A stretch of 64,000 nt of DNA, taken from the NCBI RefSeq assembly GCF_036492425.1, contig NZ_AP025296.1:124001-188000 (forward strand), given 5' to 3'. This DNA comes from Persicobacter psychrovividus. GTDB taxonomy: Bacteria; Bacteroidota; Bacteroidia; Cytophagales; Cyclobacteriaceae. Positions 19,881-30,058 of this stretch are shown here, in pieces (position 1 is the stretch's first letter; each line of letters opens with the position of its first letter). The position numbers were made by a program, and so were the translations under genes. The notes under the pieces were generated by a model, which was not told where the DNA came from, did not search any database, and saw nothing but the letters and a program-made list of their open reading frames with translations.

Positions 19881-21413
19881 ATGAAAAAAATCAGAATAAT
19901 ATTGTTCAGTTGTCTGTTCGTTTGTGCTACATTTTCGGCCTGCGACAGTTTTTTGGAGGTGCCCAACAAAACCCTGATTGCTCAGGATGATTATTTCCAA
20001 ACCGATGGCGACCTTTTAAAAATGCTTTCCACCTCTTATTCCAATTTGCAGGATGTGCGCATTTATGCCAATTATTATTGGAAGCAAAGAGGGCTATTGA
20101 CCAACGATGTGTTTACCATTGAAACGGATGCAGACCTTGCCGGGAATTACCGGTTTGATTTTTTGCTTTCAAGTGGTGAGTTGCAGGGGCTGTGGTCTTC
20201 GCACTATAAGGGAATCCGCCGGGCGAATATGGTGATTCGTGAGGTACCGGAAGTGGTGGAAGATGCCGAATTGGTGGCGCGCGTAAAAGCGGAAGCAAAA
20301 GCTTTGCGTGCCCTGTTTTATTTTCAGCTGATTCAACAGTGGGATTTTATTCCATTGCGAACAACAGAGAATATGGATGAGTTTGCAGTGCCTCAGGTAG
20401 ATATTGATGCTATTTATGATTTCGTGATCACAGATCTACAAGAGATTATTGATGCTAACGCATTACCTGCGGCCTATGATGGCAGTGTGAATAATGAACG
20501 TGGCCGGTTAAGCATCTGGTTTGCAAAGGGATTGCTTGGCAAGATTTATCTTTTCAAAAATGAAATGGACAAAGCAGCACCCTTATTCAAAGATATTATT
20601 GATAATGGAGGCTTTCAACTTACTCCAAGCACTGAGGATATCTGGAATGTAAACAACCGATTCAGTAACGAGAATATTTTTGAAGTACTCTATGACCGAG
20701 ACGTGGGTGGTGGAAATTTCTGGTTTGATGATGGCGTAGAATCCTCTGAAGGAACCCAACGAAATATCTGGCTGGAAGCAATGGGCGATATTGGTGGTTA
20801 TCAAAACCTTAGGCCAACCGACGAATTTATCAGCACTTTTGAAGAAAATGACTTCCGACTAAAGGCATTTATCCGCCAAAAAGGGGATACCATCTATTAC
20901 CGCAACCCAAGGGTTGTGGGCGGTGAACCTGAGGAAATGCTTTCTGACAGGGAGGATCCTGTGATTGCCAAGGGGCATACCTCGGAGCCGTTAAATGCGA
21001 TTGGTAACAATGAAAGTTTCCCTATTATGCGTTTGGCAGATATCTACCTGATGTATGCAGAAACGCAAGTAGGCAAAAATGAGGTGGATGCAAAAAAATA
21101 CATAGACATGGTTCGCGACCGGGCTTTTTATAACCCTTGGAGAGATGAGATCCTTCCGCATCCATCAACACAAAACCTTATGGATGGAGGCAAAACGCTG
21201 CTGCAAATTATCCAATCAGAAAGACGTAAGGAGTTGTGCTTTGAGGGCCACCGTTATAATGACCTCAGAAGATGGGGGATGCTCAATACTTTAGTGGATT
21301 ATAACACGGGAAAACCTCGATTTATTGACGGCAGAGATTATTACCCTGTGCCACAGAAAGAAATAGATAAATCGGGTGGTGTGATCATGCAATCACCAAA
21401 TTATACTTTATAA
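19881..21413 (+). CDS. SusD/RagB family outer-membrane glycan-binding lipoprotein (pair 1)
   Basis: 510 residues. The lipoprotein signal has the lipobox FSAC in MKKIRIILFSCLFVCATFSAC. The mature start SFLEVPNKT is the classic SusD opening. TPR-like helical text (YFQLIQQWDFIPLRT, LYLMYAETQVGKNEVDAKKY-type region) and the C-terminal family motif (ERRKELCFEGHRYNDLRRWG, then DYYPVPQKEID) confirm the family. It caps the SusC barrel and binds oligosaccharide at the surface. The start lies 21 bp after the SusC stop, so the two form one operon, which ends at the terminator at 21438. Confidence 0.95.
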   Translation: MKKIRIILFSCLFVCATFSACDSFLEVPNKTLIAQDDYFQTDGDLLKMLSTSYSNLQDVRIYANYYWKQRGLLTNDVFTIETDADLAGNYRFDFLLSSGELQGLWSSHYKGIRRANMVIREVPEVVEDAELVARVKAEAKALRALFYFQLIQQWDFIPLRTTENMDEFAVPQVDIDAIYDFVITDLQEIIDANALPAAYDGSVNNERGRLSIWFAKGLLGKIYLFKNEMDKAAPLFKDIIDNGGFQLTPSTEDIWNVNNRFSNENIFEVLYDRDVGGGNFWFDDGVESSEGTQRNIWLEAMGDIGGYQNLRPTDEFISTFEENDFRLKAFIRQKGDTIYYRNPRVVGGEPEEMLSDREDPVIAKGHTSEPLNAIGNNESFPIMRLADIYLMYAETQVGKNEVDAKKYIDMVRDRAFYNPWRDEILPHPSTQNLMDGGKTLLQIIQSERRKELCFEGHRYNDLRRWGMLNTLVDYNTGKPRFIDGRDYYPVPQKEIDKSGGVIMQSPNYTL

Positions 21414-21437
21414 GATCATCAACAGGTTCATTTTTAG

Positions 21438-21463
21438 GTCCTCCTTTTGGAGGACTTTTTTTG
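21438..21463 (+). terminator. Terminator of the first SusCD operon
   Basis: GTCCTCC (21438-21444) and GGAGGAC (21449-21455) form a perfect 7-bp stem with a TTTT loop, followed by a T run. It lies 25 bases after the SusD stop. Confidence 0.85.
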
Positions 21464-21864
21464 TGTCCCATGCGCTGACCTACGTGCCTGCCTGAATCAT
21501 GATAAATTTTGTTTAGAGACACACATAGGTGCATCCGAAATATCATGAAGTTTAGAACGTTAGCCTGTAGAGACATTATTTTTTACGTCTAACACAACGC
21601 TGATTTTATAGGTATTCCCTTAATTATATTCAAATGGTTACGTCAGGCATAATGAATGATGCCTTTACAGGCATTTCAAATTTATACCTGAGTCACCCCC
21701 AAAATCCTTAACCTAATGACATTGGGGGAATCCGTACAGCCCACGAAATAATTTTTTGCATTAAATTCATCGGACTAAGTTGCGCAACAGGCCCTGACAA
21801 ATAGATCAAAATAAAGTAGCTGGTCAAAAGCGGCTGTTTTGAAATTAAGAAGGAAATGGCGGAC
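21464..21864. other. Gene-free stretch between convergent units
   Basis: This lies between the SusCD terminator and the terminator of the minus-strand GH block. Short frames on both strands show no family resemblance. Nothing else was identified. Confidence 0.4.
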
Positions 21865-21912
21865 AAAAAAAGAGGTGTTGTTTGACCGAAATTCCTGGTC
21901 AAACAACACCTC
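21864..21912 (-). terminator. Very strong minus-strand terminator of the GH28-GH97-GH89 block
   Basis: GAGGTGTTGTTTGACC (21872-21887) and its exact complement (21897-21912) form a perfect 16-bp stem with a 9-base loop. On the minus strand the stem is followed by TTTTTTT. It lies ~80 bases past the GH89 stop. Confidence 0.85.
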
Positions 21913-21994
21913 ATACTTCAAGCAACAAAATTAGATGGTCAATCCTCAGTAAGGAATTAGAAAGCATCATACCTGCTTTTTTGCGCAACGGACA

Positions 21995-24157
21995 TCAGCT
22001 ATTAGATTGACCAAGGTACGATGCTACAATTGTGGTGATGGCCGTGGGTTCTTCAGGCGGAATGACCTCCGCTTTTTCCACCCACGATTTCTCCCATTGG
22101 TAGAAATTGGGGGCAGGCAGGTCGGGCTGTTTTTCTTTTTCCCAAAGCCATGCAAAATACAATTCCCATCGTTTTTTATAAAAACCATCCAGCATGCCCG
22201 ACCATTCTCTGTAGGCATAGTCGTGCAGGTATTCAGCTCCCTGCTCGTTGGACCACAAGGTAATGAGCTGTTGTGCATTTCGCAGGAATATTTTGGCTTC
22301 ACTACGATTGGTCGATGCTTGAATTGCCTTGTTTTGCCATTCGTAAAGGGAGTGGTGTGGGATGTGTCTGACGGTTTGATCGAGCAGGTCGAAAAGCGCC
22401 AAAAACTCAAGGCTTTTTTCCTGTGCAGATGCTATTTTTCCCTGTTCATATAGTGCACTGATTTCACGGAGTAATCGATAGCCTTCACCACTGATGTATT
22501 GCCTGAAAGTCATGGCAAGGTCAATGTGATAGGTTAAAGGTAAATCGGCTTGGCCTTGTTCAGATAACATATTTTTTAATGCAGCCTTAAGCAAGTCCTG
22601 AGAATACTTGGGTGCCCCTTCCGGTCCCCACGCGGTGGCGCGGGAGGCACTTAGATCCGGACGTGCACACATGATGTTTTCAAATCGTTCCGCACTGGAG
22701 TACACCGATTCATACAATTGCTGCCATGCTGAGGATAGTGCCACAGCGTTCCTGCCATATCTGGAAAAAGCGTATTGAGCTAACCAATCGGAGGGCTTCA
22801 ACGGTTCTTCGCTCCATGCATTTTCATAAAAAAATTCATAGGGCATCGGGTCATTATAGCTGCCTTCCATCGCCAGGCCAATTCCTTGAAAATTAGGGAA
22901 ATTACGATTGTTTTGTAACTGATGTGGAACAAGGCTCATGCTGTCCATTTGTGCAAACTGATAGGTATTGTTTCCGAAGTTATTGACATTACACCAAAGA
23001 AAAGGAAAGGATTGAAAAACTGCTCTCTGGCAATAGGCAGGTTCTTTTTCCCCAAAAAGATCCAACAGCAAGCTCCGCGACGGGTCGATTCCCTGCAGCA
23101 GTTCGTCAGTTGGGCTTTCCTGCCAGCATTGTAAAACCCAGGTGGCGTCGGTTTGGTGTTTTTGCATTGCAGCGGAAATGGCCGCTGCCGCTGCTGCCAT
23201 ATCATCAATTTTTTTTCCGCCTTCATGGAAGGGGTCACCACTATAAAAATGGGCTTTACCGAATCGTTTTTCCTGCTCCTGATAAAAAATATCAGCCACC
23301 TTCCCGAACAGGGAATCGGTGGGCATAAGGAATGCTGGCCGATTCAGGCCGCCCCACATCCCATCACGATGGAAGGCATGCGTGGGAAATTTATCGATCA
23401 TGCTGTTGGGAACCATCCCGTAAAAGGCAGGTAAAATAGGTTCCATCTGAAAGGCATCTAACTGTTGGATAATCTTCTCCTGAAGCAAGGCCTGCTGATC
23501 AATATATTCCTGACTCAAGGGCCCCTGCCAACCTTCGATATTGTCCATCAGCCACCATGCGGTATAGGCTGGGCCAGGAATAAATGCATTGATTTCCTCC
23601 TCGGTAAAATTCAATTGGCGCAGGGTACTTTGCCAAACGGCTTCCGTGCCATTAATTGCCAATACCAGATTAATTCCCTGCATGGCCATCCAGTCGAGTT
23701 CCTGTTGCCAGTCTTCCCATTTCCAAAATGCCATGCTATAATTAAATGTGCAATAATTAAGATAGTAACGATGACGCATCTTACTTGCATGGAAGATGGG
23801 GGCTGCGAGCGAGGGTAACTTTTCCACGGCAGGAATTTGGCGTCCCATCCTTCCTATGTGGCCGTGCATAACATATTTTACATAATGATAAAACCCCTTT
23901 GAGGCCGCTACGGGATCCGTTGCGGAAATTAAAACCTTATTTTCAGCGGTTGTTGAGATGGTAAATTCGCCGAAGGTATCGGGATTTTCAGGCTTTACTT
24001 TTTTTAAAATAAACGCTTGTTGCCATTCCGGCAGTTGTCGCTGAATGAGTGCTTTTACCTGTGGGAAATCGGTGCTTGTATTTTCTCGTGGGCTACAGCT
24101 CAAAAGTAGCGTGCAAATCAATATAAAACTTAAATATCTCATGGAATTCTTTGGCAT
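21995..24157 (-). CDS. GH89 alpha-N-acetylglucosaminidase (NAGLU family) lipoprotein
   Basis: 720 residues. A lipoprotein signal is seen (MRYLSFILICTLLLSC); translation may begin at the first Met (24157) or five codons later (24142). The NAGLU fold follows: an N-terminal domain, then the (beta/alpha)8 barrel with the family stretches RYYLNYCTFNYSMAFW, WQQELDWMAMQGINL and NGTEAVWQ. The two catalytic carboxylates are in VLQCWQES (Glu347) and GLAMEGSYND (Glu431). A helical C-terminal domain completes the family length. The enzyme removes terminal alpha-linked N-acetylglucosamine, as human NAGLU does on heparan sulfate and CpGH89 does on mucin glycans. It is the last gene of a minus-strand block and is presumably periplasmic. 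An alpha-GlcNAc remover in a locus with GH9 enzymes is unusual. Confidence 0.92.
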   Translation of the reverse strand: MPKNSMRYLSFILICTLLLSCSPRENTSTDFPQVKALIQRQLPEWQQAFILKKVKPENPDTFGEFTISTTAENKVLISATDPVAASKGFYHYVKYVMHGHIGRMGRQIPAVEKLPSLAAPIFHASKMRHRYYLNYCTFNYSMAFWKWEDWQQELDWMAMQGINLVLAINGTEAVWQSTLRQLNFTEEEINAFIPGPAYTAWWLMDNIEGWQGPLSQEYIDQQALLQEKIIQQLDAFQMEPILPAFYGMVPNSMIDKFPTHAFHRDGMWGGLNRPAFLMPTDSLFGKVADIFYQEQEKRFGKAHFYSGDPFHEGGKKIDDMAAAAAAISAAMQKHQTDATWVLQCWQESPTDELLQGIDPSRSLLLDLFGEKEPAYCQRAVFQSFPFLWCNVNNFGNNTYQFAQMDSMSLVPHQLQNNRNFPNFQGIGLAMEGSYNDPMPYEFFYENAWSEEPLKPSDWLAQYAFSRYGRNAVALSSAWQQLYESVYSSAERFENIMCARPDLSASRATAWGPEGAPKYSQDLLKAALKNMLSEQGQADLPLTYHIDLAMTFRQYISGEGYRLLREISALYEQGKIASAQEKSLEFLALFDLLDQTVRHIPHHSLYEWQNKAIQASTNRSEAKIFLRNAQQLITLWSNEQGAEYLHDYAYREWSGMLDGFYKKRWELYFAWLWEKEKQPDLPAPNFYQWEKSWVEKAEVIPPEEPTAITTIVASYLGQSNS

Positions 24158-24298
24158 GGTATAAATGTTGGTCGGAAAGCATTACGGATGGTGGTTCAAT
24201 GGTTGGTTACTTTTGTAGCTACAGCCCATCGACGAATATTTTGCCTTTCGATAACAGCATCAGTACTGGCTCGAAGGCGGTTGAGCCAAGGGTTGGTC

Positions 24299-26260
24299 TC
24301 AGCTGGGCATTTCAATTTTCCCAATAAACCCACCATAGGCATCTAATTCAATCATATTGTGCCGGGCAATTTTTACAGGTTGGGTTAGCAGTCCTTTTTT
24401 CGAGGGGTGGTCGGTACACAGATGGATGGTGCCACCCGCTGATAAAGTATTCAAATTTAGCTTCACAGCTTTGGGGAAGTTCTCTCCGTTAATGCCCGCA
24501 ATATACCATACCCGACCTTTGCGTCTGGCCATCACCAAATCTTTACCGATGGACCCTTCGAGGAGTCTGCTTTCATCCCAAGCCGAAGGCATCCCCTTGA
24601 GTAATTCTTTTACCGATGGCGGAAGTTGTTCATAAACCTGTGGTTGATCTCCCATGTGCTGAATGCCTGATTCAAAAATGACCGAAAGGGCGAGTTCATG
24701 CGCTTGGGTTGTGAGGTGCGGGTGGTCGAAATTTGTGAACACGGAAGGCGTATAGTCCATGGATCCCACGATATTTCGGGTAAAGGGCAAAATACAATTG
24801 GCCACCGGTGCATTTTCCGGAAATTGTTGCCCAAAATAATACACTTCCTCGCCACGTACCGCCTCCATACTCATCAGGTTGGGGTAGGTTCGTGCCCAAC
24901 CCCGTGGTATGGTGCAGCCATGAAAGTTGACCAGCAACTGATGATCCATGGCATCTTTTAAAATGGCCAGGTGTAAGGCCATAATTTCCTGTTTGTCAGA
25001 CTGAAAAAAGTCTACCTTAATTCCTTTAACACCCCATTCCTGCAGCTTTTTAAATTCTTTTCTGCGGATTGCCGCATCGTTGAGTAAATTTCTTGGTGCT
25101 TCCGATACAATATTGTGCCCTCCGGCGCTGTTGTACCACAGCCAAACACCGACATTTTTTTTGTTGGCATAGGTTATAACCTCACCGACACTGCCATCTT
25201 TCATCTCTCCCCAGTTAGCGTCAATCAATGTATATGGCCATTGCATCTTTGCGCTTAAATCAATGAATGGTTTAAGCTCCTGAAAACTTTTTGGGCTGTT
25301 GTGGGCGGTAAGCCAACTCCACGATGCCAGCCCTGGTTTGATCCAGTCCGTAGCCATTTCCTTTGGAGCGGGAGCCAATAAATTCACCATGTCCGACTGA
25401 ATCAACTCATCGAGATTTTTGGTGATGGTAACGCTTCTCCATGGGGTGCTGAAAGGCAACCTGCTTATCGGCTGGGAAGCATAGAGCCCATTGGCATCAA
25501 GGGAATCCGGCCATGCCATAGCGTATCGGCCATTTGTGGCGGTAGGAGAAAGGTGCATGGCGGCATACGGCTCAAATGGGCCACTTTCACTGATCAATAT
25601 ATAGCGATTTCCCGAATCGAAAAGAGCGGGAAAGCACCAGCCGTTGCGCGTGGGCGAGTTTTCCCCAATATTGTATTCTTTATAGATGTTTTCATATGCA
25701 GGAGCCCATTGGCTCGCCTCGTCATAGGGTTGCAGCCAGGCCATTCCACCCTGTGGGAAGAAAAACTCTGAATACTCCTGCTGCACATTGAGCTGTTTCA
25801 GCCCTTGCTCAGGAAAAGTATATCGGAAAGCAAAACCATTATTGAACATCCGAAATTCCAATTGCATTTTTTGTGATTTTTCATTGGCAAAGAGAAAGTG
25901 ATACTCATTGTATTCCGCCGTAAGGTTTTGATGTTTACCGGCAATCAGGTTCATCGATTCCAGTATTGATTCCTGTTGATTATAACTGACCAGTTTCAGT
26001 TGCTTTGCAAAATTGGCTTTCTTCGCGTCTATGCCAAGCTTTCCCGGACCAATAATGATTTCCCCACGGTCGGTCATTACTTCATAAAACAGTTGCCCAT
26101 ATTTAATATTGAGATTGATTTGCAACTGTTTGTCGGGGCTGCTCAAATTGGTGTTGAAATCTTTATTGCTATTGACCGGCTGACAGGCAAAGTTCACCAG
26201 GCCGAACATCAGTAACAATGGATATAAAAAGTACGAATGGATTTTCAAAAGTTTATTCAT
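24299..26260 (-). CDS. GH97 glycoside hydrolase, retaining type (alpha-galactosidase-like)
   Basis: 653 residues from an ATG. A lipoprotein-type signal is seen (LLLMFGLVNFAC). The N-terminal beta-supersandwich (SSPDKQLQINLNI ... FRMFNNGFAFRYTFP) and the barrel (DWIKPGLASWSWL, YTLIDANWGE, GVWLWYNSAGGH) match GH97. The putative nucleophile is Asp417 in GIKVDFFQSD. The position that is Glu in inverting SusB is Gly here (NFHGCTIPRGW). That pattern marks the retaining GH97 branch, whose known members are alpha-galactosidases and related enzymes. It lies 140 bp upstream of the GH89 gene and 155 bp downstream of GH28 on the same strand. Periplasmic or membrane-anchored exo-enzyme; the exact sugar is inferred. 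Confidence 0.9.
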   Translation of the reverse strand: MNKLLKIHSYFLYPLLLMFGLVNFACQPVNSNKDFNTNLSSPDKQLQINLNIKYGQLFYEVMTDRGEIIIGPGKLGIDAKKANFAKQLKLVSYNQQESILESMNLIAGKHQNLTAEYNEYHFLFANEKSQKMQLEFRMFNNGFAFRYTFPEQGLKQLNVQQEYSEFFFPQGGMAWLQPYDEASQWAPAYENIYKEYNIGENSPTRNGWCFPALFDSGNRYILISESGPFEPYAAMHLSPTATNGRYAMAWPDSLDANGLYASQPISRLPFSTPWRSVTITKNLDELIQSDMVNLLAPAPKEMATDWIKPGLASWSWLTAHNSPKSFQELKPFIDLSAKMQWPYTLIDANWGEMKDGSVGEVITYANKKNVGVWLWYNSAGGHNIVSEAPRNLLNDAAIRRKEFKKLQEWGVKGIKVDFFQSDKQEIMALHLAILKDAMDHQLLVNFHGCTIPRGWARTYPNLMSMEAVRGEEVYYFGQQFPENAPVANCILPFTRNIVGSMDYTPSVFTNFDHPHLTTQAHELALSVIFESGIQHMGDQPQVYEQLPPSVKELLKGMPSAWDESRLLEGSIGKDLVMARRKGRVWYIAGINGENFPKAVKLNLNTLSAGGTIHLCTDHPSKKGLLTQPVKIARHNMIELDAYGGFIGKIEMPS

Positions 26261-26415
26261 GATATCTGATCGGTTTCAGTGGGTCTCTTCTTTTTTCATT
26301 TTGGTCGCAGGATATGGACCGCCAGCCTATGGTATTATTTCAATAATAATGGTTTACCGTGCCTCCGATTTTCAGTAAATTCAGGGGCAGTATTTATGGT
26401 ATAGGTTACAGTGGG

Positions 26416-27867
26416 TTAAAAATTGACCGCTTCACTGTCTGATATGGTGAGGTCTTTTTCAGGCTTTAGCAGTTGGTGGTTAACGGTGGTCTGCTGGCTC
26501 GAGAAATTAATCACATCTTCAAGGTGCATACAGGGCCGGGGATCATCGGGTGCTGGCATAAAATTGACGTGATCAAGCCAAACATGCTTAACGTGACGGA
26601 GATACATTCCGGAAGCAGGCAAGTTGGTTTGGTACATGCCTGGATAAGGGTACCAGTTGGAATTTTCAGCAACGGGTGTCTGGAGATCTTTTTTGCTTCC
26701 CGCCACGGCATATTCAAATTTGGCGTGACTGATAGAGAGCCCTTCAACATAATGGCCCGGGTAGCCTGTAATATTGACGGGTATCGGACCCACATTGCTC
26801 GCTGTGATATTGTGGTAATGGATGTTTCGGATTGTTCCTGGGCTGATCGGTGACTTGCTGTACTCCTGATGTGTGACTTTATGCCGGTTACCGATGCGGA
26901 CAAAAATAGGGGTAAGCATACCCTCCATAATAATGTTATTGAAACTGATGTTTTCAATAGCTGCACCATCCACCGACATCAGCGACAAGCCCGTAATCCC
27001 CTGGGCGTGTCCGAGAACATGAATGATTTCCTTGGCGCGGGTAGGGCGAAGCACACAATTACTGACCGCTATGCGTTTGAATGACCCAAAGGAGCCTGTT
27101 CCGAGTTTAATATATCCGGCCGTAGAACTGACAATACAATCACTGATGACCACATCATGGGTTCCCCTTGGGGCTTCACTTTTCAGGCAAATGGCATCGT
27201 CGGAGCTGTCAACGGTACAGCCGGTTATCTTTACCCGATGGCAATCTACAATATCAATGCCGTCGTTATTGGTATTGGCATGATTGAACAGGTTGATATT
27301 CTGTATGGTAACATCGTCGCATAAATAGGCTCTTAACATCCAGAAGGCGGAACTTTTCAACTCAAGATCCTTAATGGTAATGTTTTTCGAGTTTCGAAAG
27401 TATAAACCGTAGGGGCGCATGGCACCATTTTTTTCATCCATGGGAAAGGCTTCATGATGGTCGCCGGAAGGGTAAATGAGGCCTTGCCCGCAAAGGGTAA
27501 CATTGCTTACTTCGTCTGCAAAAATGAAAGCTCTTCGCGACATGGTGTAGCCGCCCTCCTGTGATAAATCCGCCCCCGATCGAATTTCAGGAAACAGTTC
27601 AAGGTCGGGCGTGGCTTGCCAAATGGCCCCCTGCTCAAGTTGAATACATAGATTACTTTTCAGATGGATCATCCCGGAAAGGAAATGCCCGGTAGGAAAT
27701 ACAAGTGTCGTATTTTTTGCCGCCGCTTCATTAATGGCCTGTTGAATGGCCAAAGTGTTGTCTGTCTTGCCATCGCCAACGGCTCCAAAGGAGGTCACAT
27801 TCAGAGGCTGTCCCTGAACCATGAATATGTTGAGCGTAAAAAATAGAAGGATCAAAAAATGTTTCAT
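26416..27867 (-). CDS. GH28 polygalacturonase-like glycoside hydrolase
   Basis: 483 residues starting at the ATG complement at 27865-27867; the TTG five codons earlier is rejected. Signal peptide MKHFLILLFFTLNIFMVQGQ. The mature start NVTSFGAVGDGKTDNTLAIQ is the typical entrance to a right-handed beta-helix. GH28 catalytic motifs are present in modified form: NNDGIDIVD (Asp202), SSDDAICLKS (Asp223/Asp224), GTGSFGSFKR in place of the GHG loop, and VRIGNR in place of RIK. GH28 enzymes hydrolyse galacturonic or rhamnogalacturonan linkages. The altered loops suggest exo-action or another uronic acid linkage. It is the first gene of the GH28-GH97-GH89 minus-strand block and is divergent from the GH43-like gene. 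Confidence 0.88.
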   Translation of the reverse strand: MKHFLILLFFTLNIFMVQGQPLNVTSFGAVGDGKTDNTLAIQQAINEAAAKNTTLVFPTGHFLSGMIHLKSNLCIQLEQGAIWQATPDLELFPEIRSGADLSQEGGYTMSRRAFIFADEVSNVTLCGQGLIYPSGDHHEAFPMDEKNGAMRPYGLYFRNSKNITIKDLELKSSAFWMLRAYLCDDVTIQNINLFNHANTNNDGIDIVDCHRVKITGCTVDSSDDAICLKSEAPRGTHDVVISDCIVSSTAGYIKLGTGSFGSFKRIAVSNCVLRPTRAKEIIHVLGHAQGITGLSLMSVDGAAIENISFNNIIMEGMLTPIFVRIGNRHKVTHQEYSKSPISPGTIRNIHYHNITASNVGPIPVNITGYPGHYVEGLSISHAKFEYAVAGSKKDLQTPVAENSNWYPYPGMYQTNLPASGMYLRHVKHVWLDHVNFMPAPDDPRPCMHLEDVINFSSQQTTVNHQLLKPEKDLTISDSEAVNF

Positions 27868-28276
27868 TATCAGTAGTTTCAAATTATCGGTGATTCAATA
27901 TCTGTGTTTATGGCCATATCATCAGGCGTAGCATGTTTTAAAGTGGTGGATTAATATTGGTGCTTCTGTTGGCGTTGGAATAAAGGGTGCTTTGGCTAAA
28001 TCAGGCATTCTATGAATGTGAGGCATGATTTTATTTGCTGAAGCTGGACTTTTAGTTATTGACTTGGATTAAAGGTGCTCCAATTATGATCCTAAATACT
28101 CCTTGTTGCTTTAAGGTAAAATGGGGGGCGGTTTGCAGCCTAATGAAGACCCATAGGCATAAAAGGTTGATCTTTAATCCGTATCTCAGCGGCAGTGGGG
28201 TAATTTGTTTCGGGCTTAATATCTTGAGTTTTAAAGCAATTTATTTAAGCGGCTACGCGCCCAAAATTTTTTGATT
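27868..28276. other. Divergent promoter region between GH28 and GH43-like genes
   Basis: A 409-bp gap between head-to-head genes, so it must hold both promoters. I found no clean TTTG/TAnnTTTG pair on either strand, which would suit activator-dependent promoters. A 71-codon frame inside it begins with TTG and is not supported. Confidence 0.4.
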
Positions 28277-30058
28277 ATGATTCGCCATATCTTCCTTTTA
28301 CTGATGGGTTTCCTGTCTTTTTATCTGCCTGCTAACGCACAGATCCATAAGCAAATTGTGCCTTATCAGGGCATCACTGACCCCCATATTCGAATATTTG
28401 AAAATCGAGCCTATTTGTTTGCCGGCCATGACATGAGTTATAATGCCGAGGATTACCAGATGCCCAATTGGTGGGTGTGGAGCTCTGAGGACCTGGTGAA
28501 CTGGACGAAAGAATTTGAACTTTACCCTGAGGATACTTATATGGGGCCGATGAAAAGCTGCTGGGCTACTGATGCCGCAGAGCGCAATGGAAAGTATTAC
28601 TGGTACCTGAGCAAGAAAAATGAAGAGGTGGCCGTGGTGGTGGCCGACCAGCCGCAAGGCCCCTATGTGGATGTGCTCAAGCAACCGCTTTTACCCAAAG
28701 GAATGACTGATTGCCACCAGTATGACCCTGGGGTTTTTATTGACGATGATCCGGGAAAAAGCCCTTATTTACTTTTCGGTGAAACTTACCATGGGCAATA
28801 CCATATCGCTAAGCTGAATGATGATATGGTTTCTCTGGCGGAAGCGCCAAGAAAAATTGAACTTATAGGGCAGTACCGGATCGAGGACAAGGGATTTATC
28901 TTTAAGCGCTTGGGGCGTTATTACCTGATCTTTGGGGAGACCTATGCGGTGGCAGAGGATATCTACGGGCCATATTTTATTGGCGGGAAGTTTTACGGAA
29001 ATCATAACTCAGTATTCCGTTGGCATCAGCAGGATTATGTTGTAACGGCCAACAATAAATGCCACGGGTGTATTCATCCATTTATGCGTGGTTCTTCAAT
29101 TTATTATTTACACTTTCGCGGAGATGGTGCGGTATATATTGATGAAAATGGCGGTTATGGTGTGGGGGCTTACGATGCCAACAGACCAAGGCTTGAAGCG
29201 GAAAATTATTTTATGGCTGATGGGGTTCGGAAGGTCAATGGGATTGAGAATGATTTTTACCTGAGTCCGCTTAAAGATGGAGGCTATGCCATTTTCCCAA
29301 ATATGGCTCATCTGGAGCATAAATCAATGCTGAGGATGTTTGTTGCCAGCAATAGCCGAGCCGGAAATAACCAGATTGAAATTCGTGCGGACTCCCCCTC
29401 AGGGAAGCTACTGAACACCGTATCGGTTCCGTTCAGCTGGAATAAAATGACCGAAATTGAATGCAGTTTGCCGCCATTGAAAGGGGTGAACGGGCTCTGT
29501 TTTGTGTTTAGGGGAGCTTCTTATCCTGCGATCACTTTTGATGCTTTCAGCTTTTCGCCTGAAGGGCATGACATTAAAACCCCCCAGGCACATTGGGATT
29601 TCACCAATGGCCTTCAGGGGTGGCAGCATGATCGTAAGCCTTTAGTCTGGAAATCTGGGGCAATTCTGTTTAGCAAGGCTTCGGGCAGCGAGATGGTGTC
29701 TCCCTTGAATATCCGTACCGATTTAAATCAGGCCAACTTACTGACCCTCCGAATAAAAAATAACGGCGGTAGGGCACGTGCCAAAGTAGCATTCAGTACG
29801 GTGGTGGATACCCTTGGCAAGAAACAACTTCAGCATTGGGATGCAGGAGCCCATCAATACATAGATTTATCGCCTAATAGTGATTGGACCGATTATGTCA
29901 TCGACTTTTCAGCGCACCCTTTATGGAAGGGGAAACTCAATCAATTGAAAATCAGTTTTGAGCCTGTTAAAAAGGGGGGCATCGCGCTGTCGGATGTGAT
30001 GCTTTGGAAGAAAGAAGATTACCAGCTTGCACCCTTGTATGCCGATTTTCAGTATTGA
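28277..30058 (+). CDS. GH43-like five-bladed propeller glycosidase with CBM modules
   Basis: 593 residues from the ATG at 28277; the in-frame TTG at 28271 is rejected. Signal peptide to about residue 21 (LPANAQ). Residues 28-300 form a GH43/GH32-like five-bladed propeller: GITDPHIRIFENRAYLFAG (Asp35, base position), CHQYDPGVFID (second Asp) and KGFIFKRLGRYYLIFGET. The usual 'EGP' general-acid motif before the FIFKR strand reads IEDKG here, so the acid may be shifted or lost. A CBM6-like beta-sandwich (~305-430, from RLEAENYFMADGVRKVNG) and a further jelly-roll (~440-590, HWDFTNGLQGWQHD) follow. Relatives cleave alpha-L-arabinose, beta-xylose or galactose linkages. It sits 89 bp upstream of the GH13 gene on the same strand. 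Confidence 0.75.
   Translation: MIRHIFLLLMGFLSFYLPANAQIHKQIVPYQGITDPHIRIFENRAYLFAGHDMSYNAEDYQMPNWWVWSSEDLVNWTKEFELYPEDTYMGPMKSCWATDAAERNGKYYWYLSKKNEEVAVVVADQPQGPYVDVLKQPLLPKGMTDCHQYDPGVFIDDDPGKSPYLLFGETYHGQYHIAKLNDDMVSLAEAPRKIELIGQYRIEDKGFIFKRLGRYYLIFGETYAVAEDIYGPYFIGGKFYGNHNSVFRWHQQDYVVTANNKCHGCIHPFMRGSSIYYLHFRGDGAVYIDENGGYGVGAYDANRPRLEAENYFMADGVRKVNGIENDFYLSPLKDGGYAIFPNMAHLEHKSMLRMFVASNSRAGNNQIEIRADSPSGKLLNTVSVPFSWNKMTEIECSLPPLKGVNGLCFVFRGASYPAITFDAFSFSPEGHDIKTPQAHWDFTNGLQGWQHDRKPLVWKSGAILFSKASGSEMVSPLNIRTDLNQANLLTLRIKNNGGRARAKVAFSTVVDTLGKKQLQHWDAGAHQYIDLSPNSDWTDYVIDFSAHPLWKGKLNQLKISFEPVKKGGIALSDVMLWKKEDYQLAPLYADFQY

Noticed and set aside
21864-21912. Perfect 16-bp inverted repeat considered as an insertion-sequence end or operator
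   Set aside because: The minus-strand T7 tract and position right after the GH89 stop explain it as a terminator; no transposase or second end is nearby.
28059-28274. 71-codon frame in the GH28/GH43 divergent region
   Set aside because: It starts with TTG, resembles no family and lies where both promoters must be.
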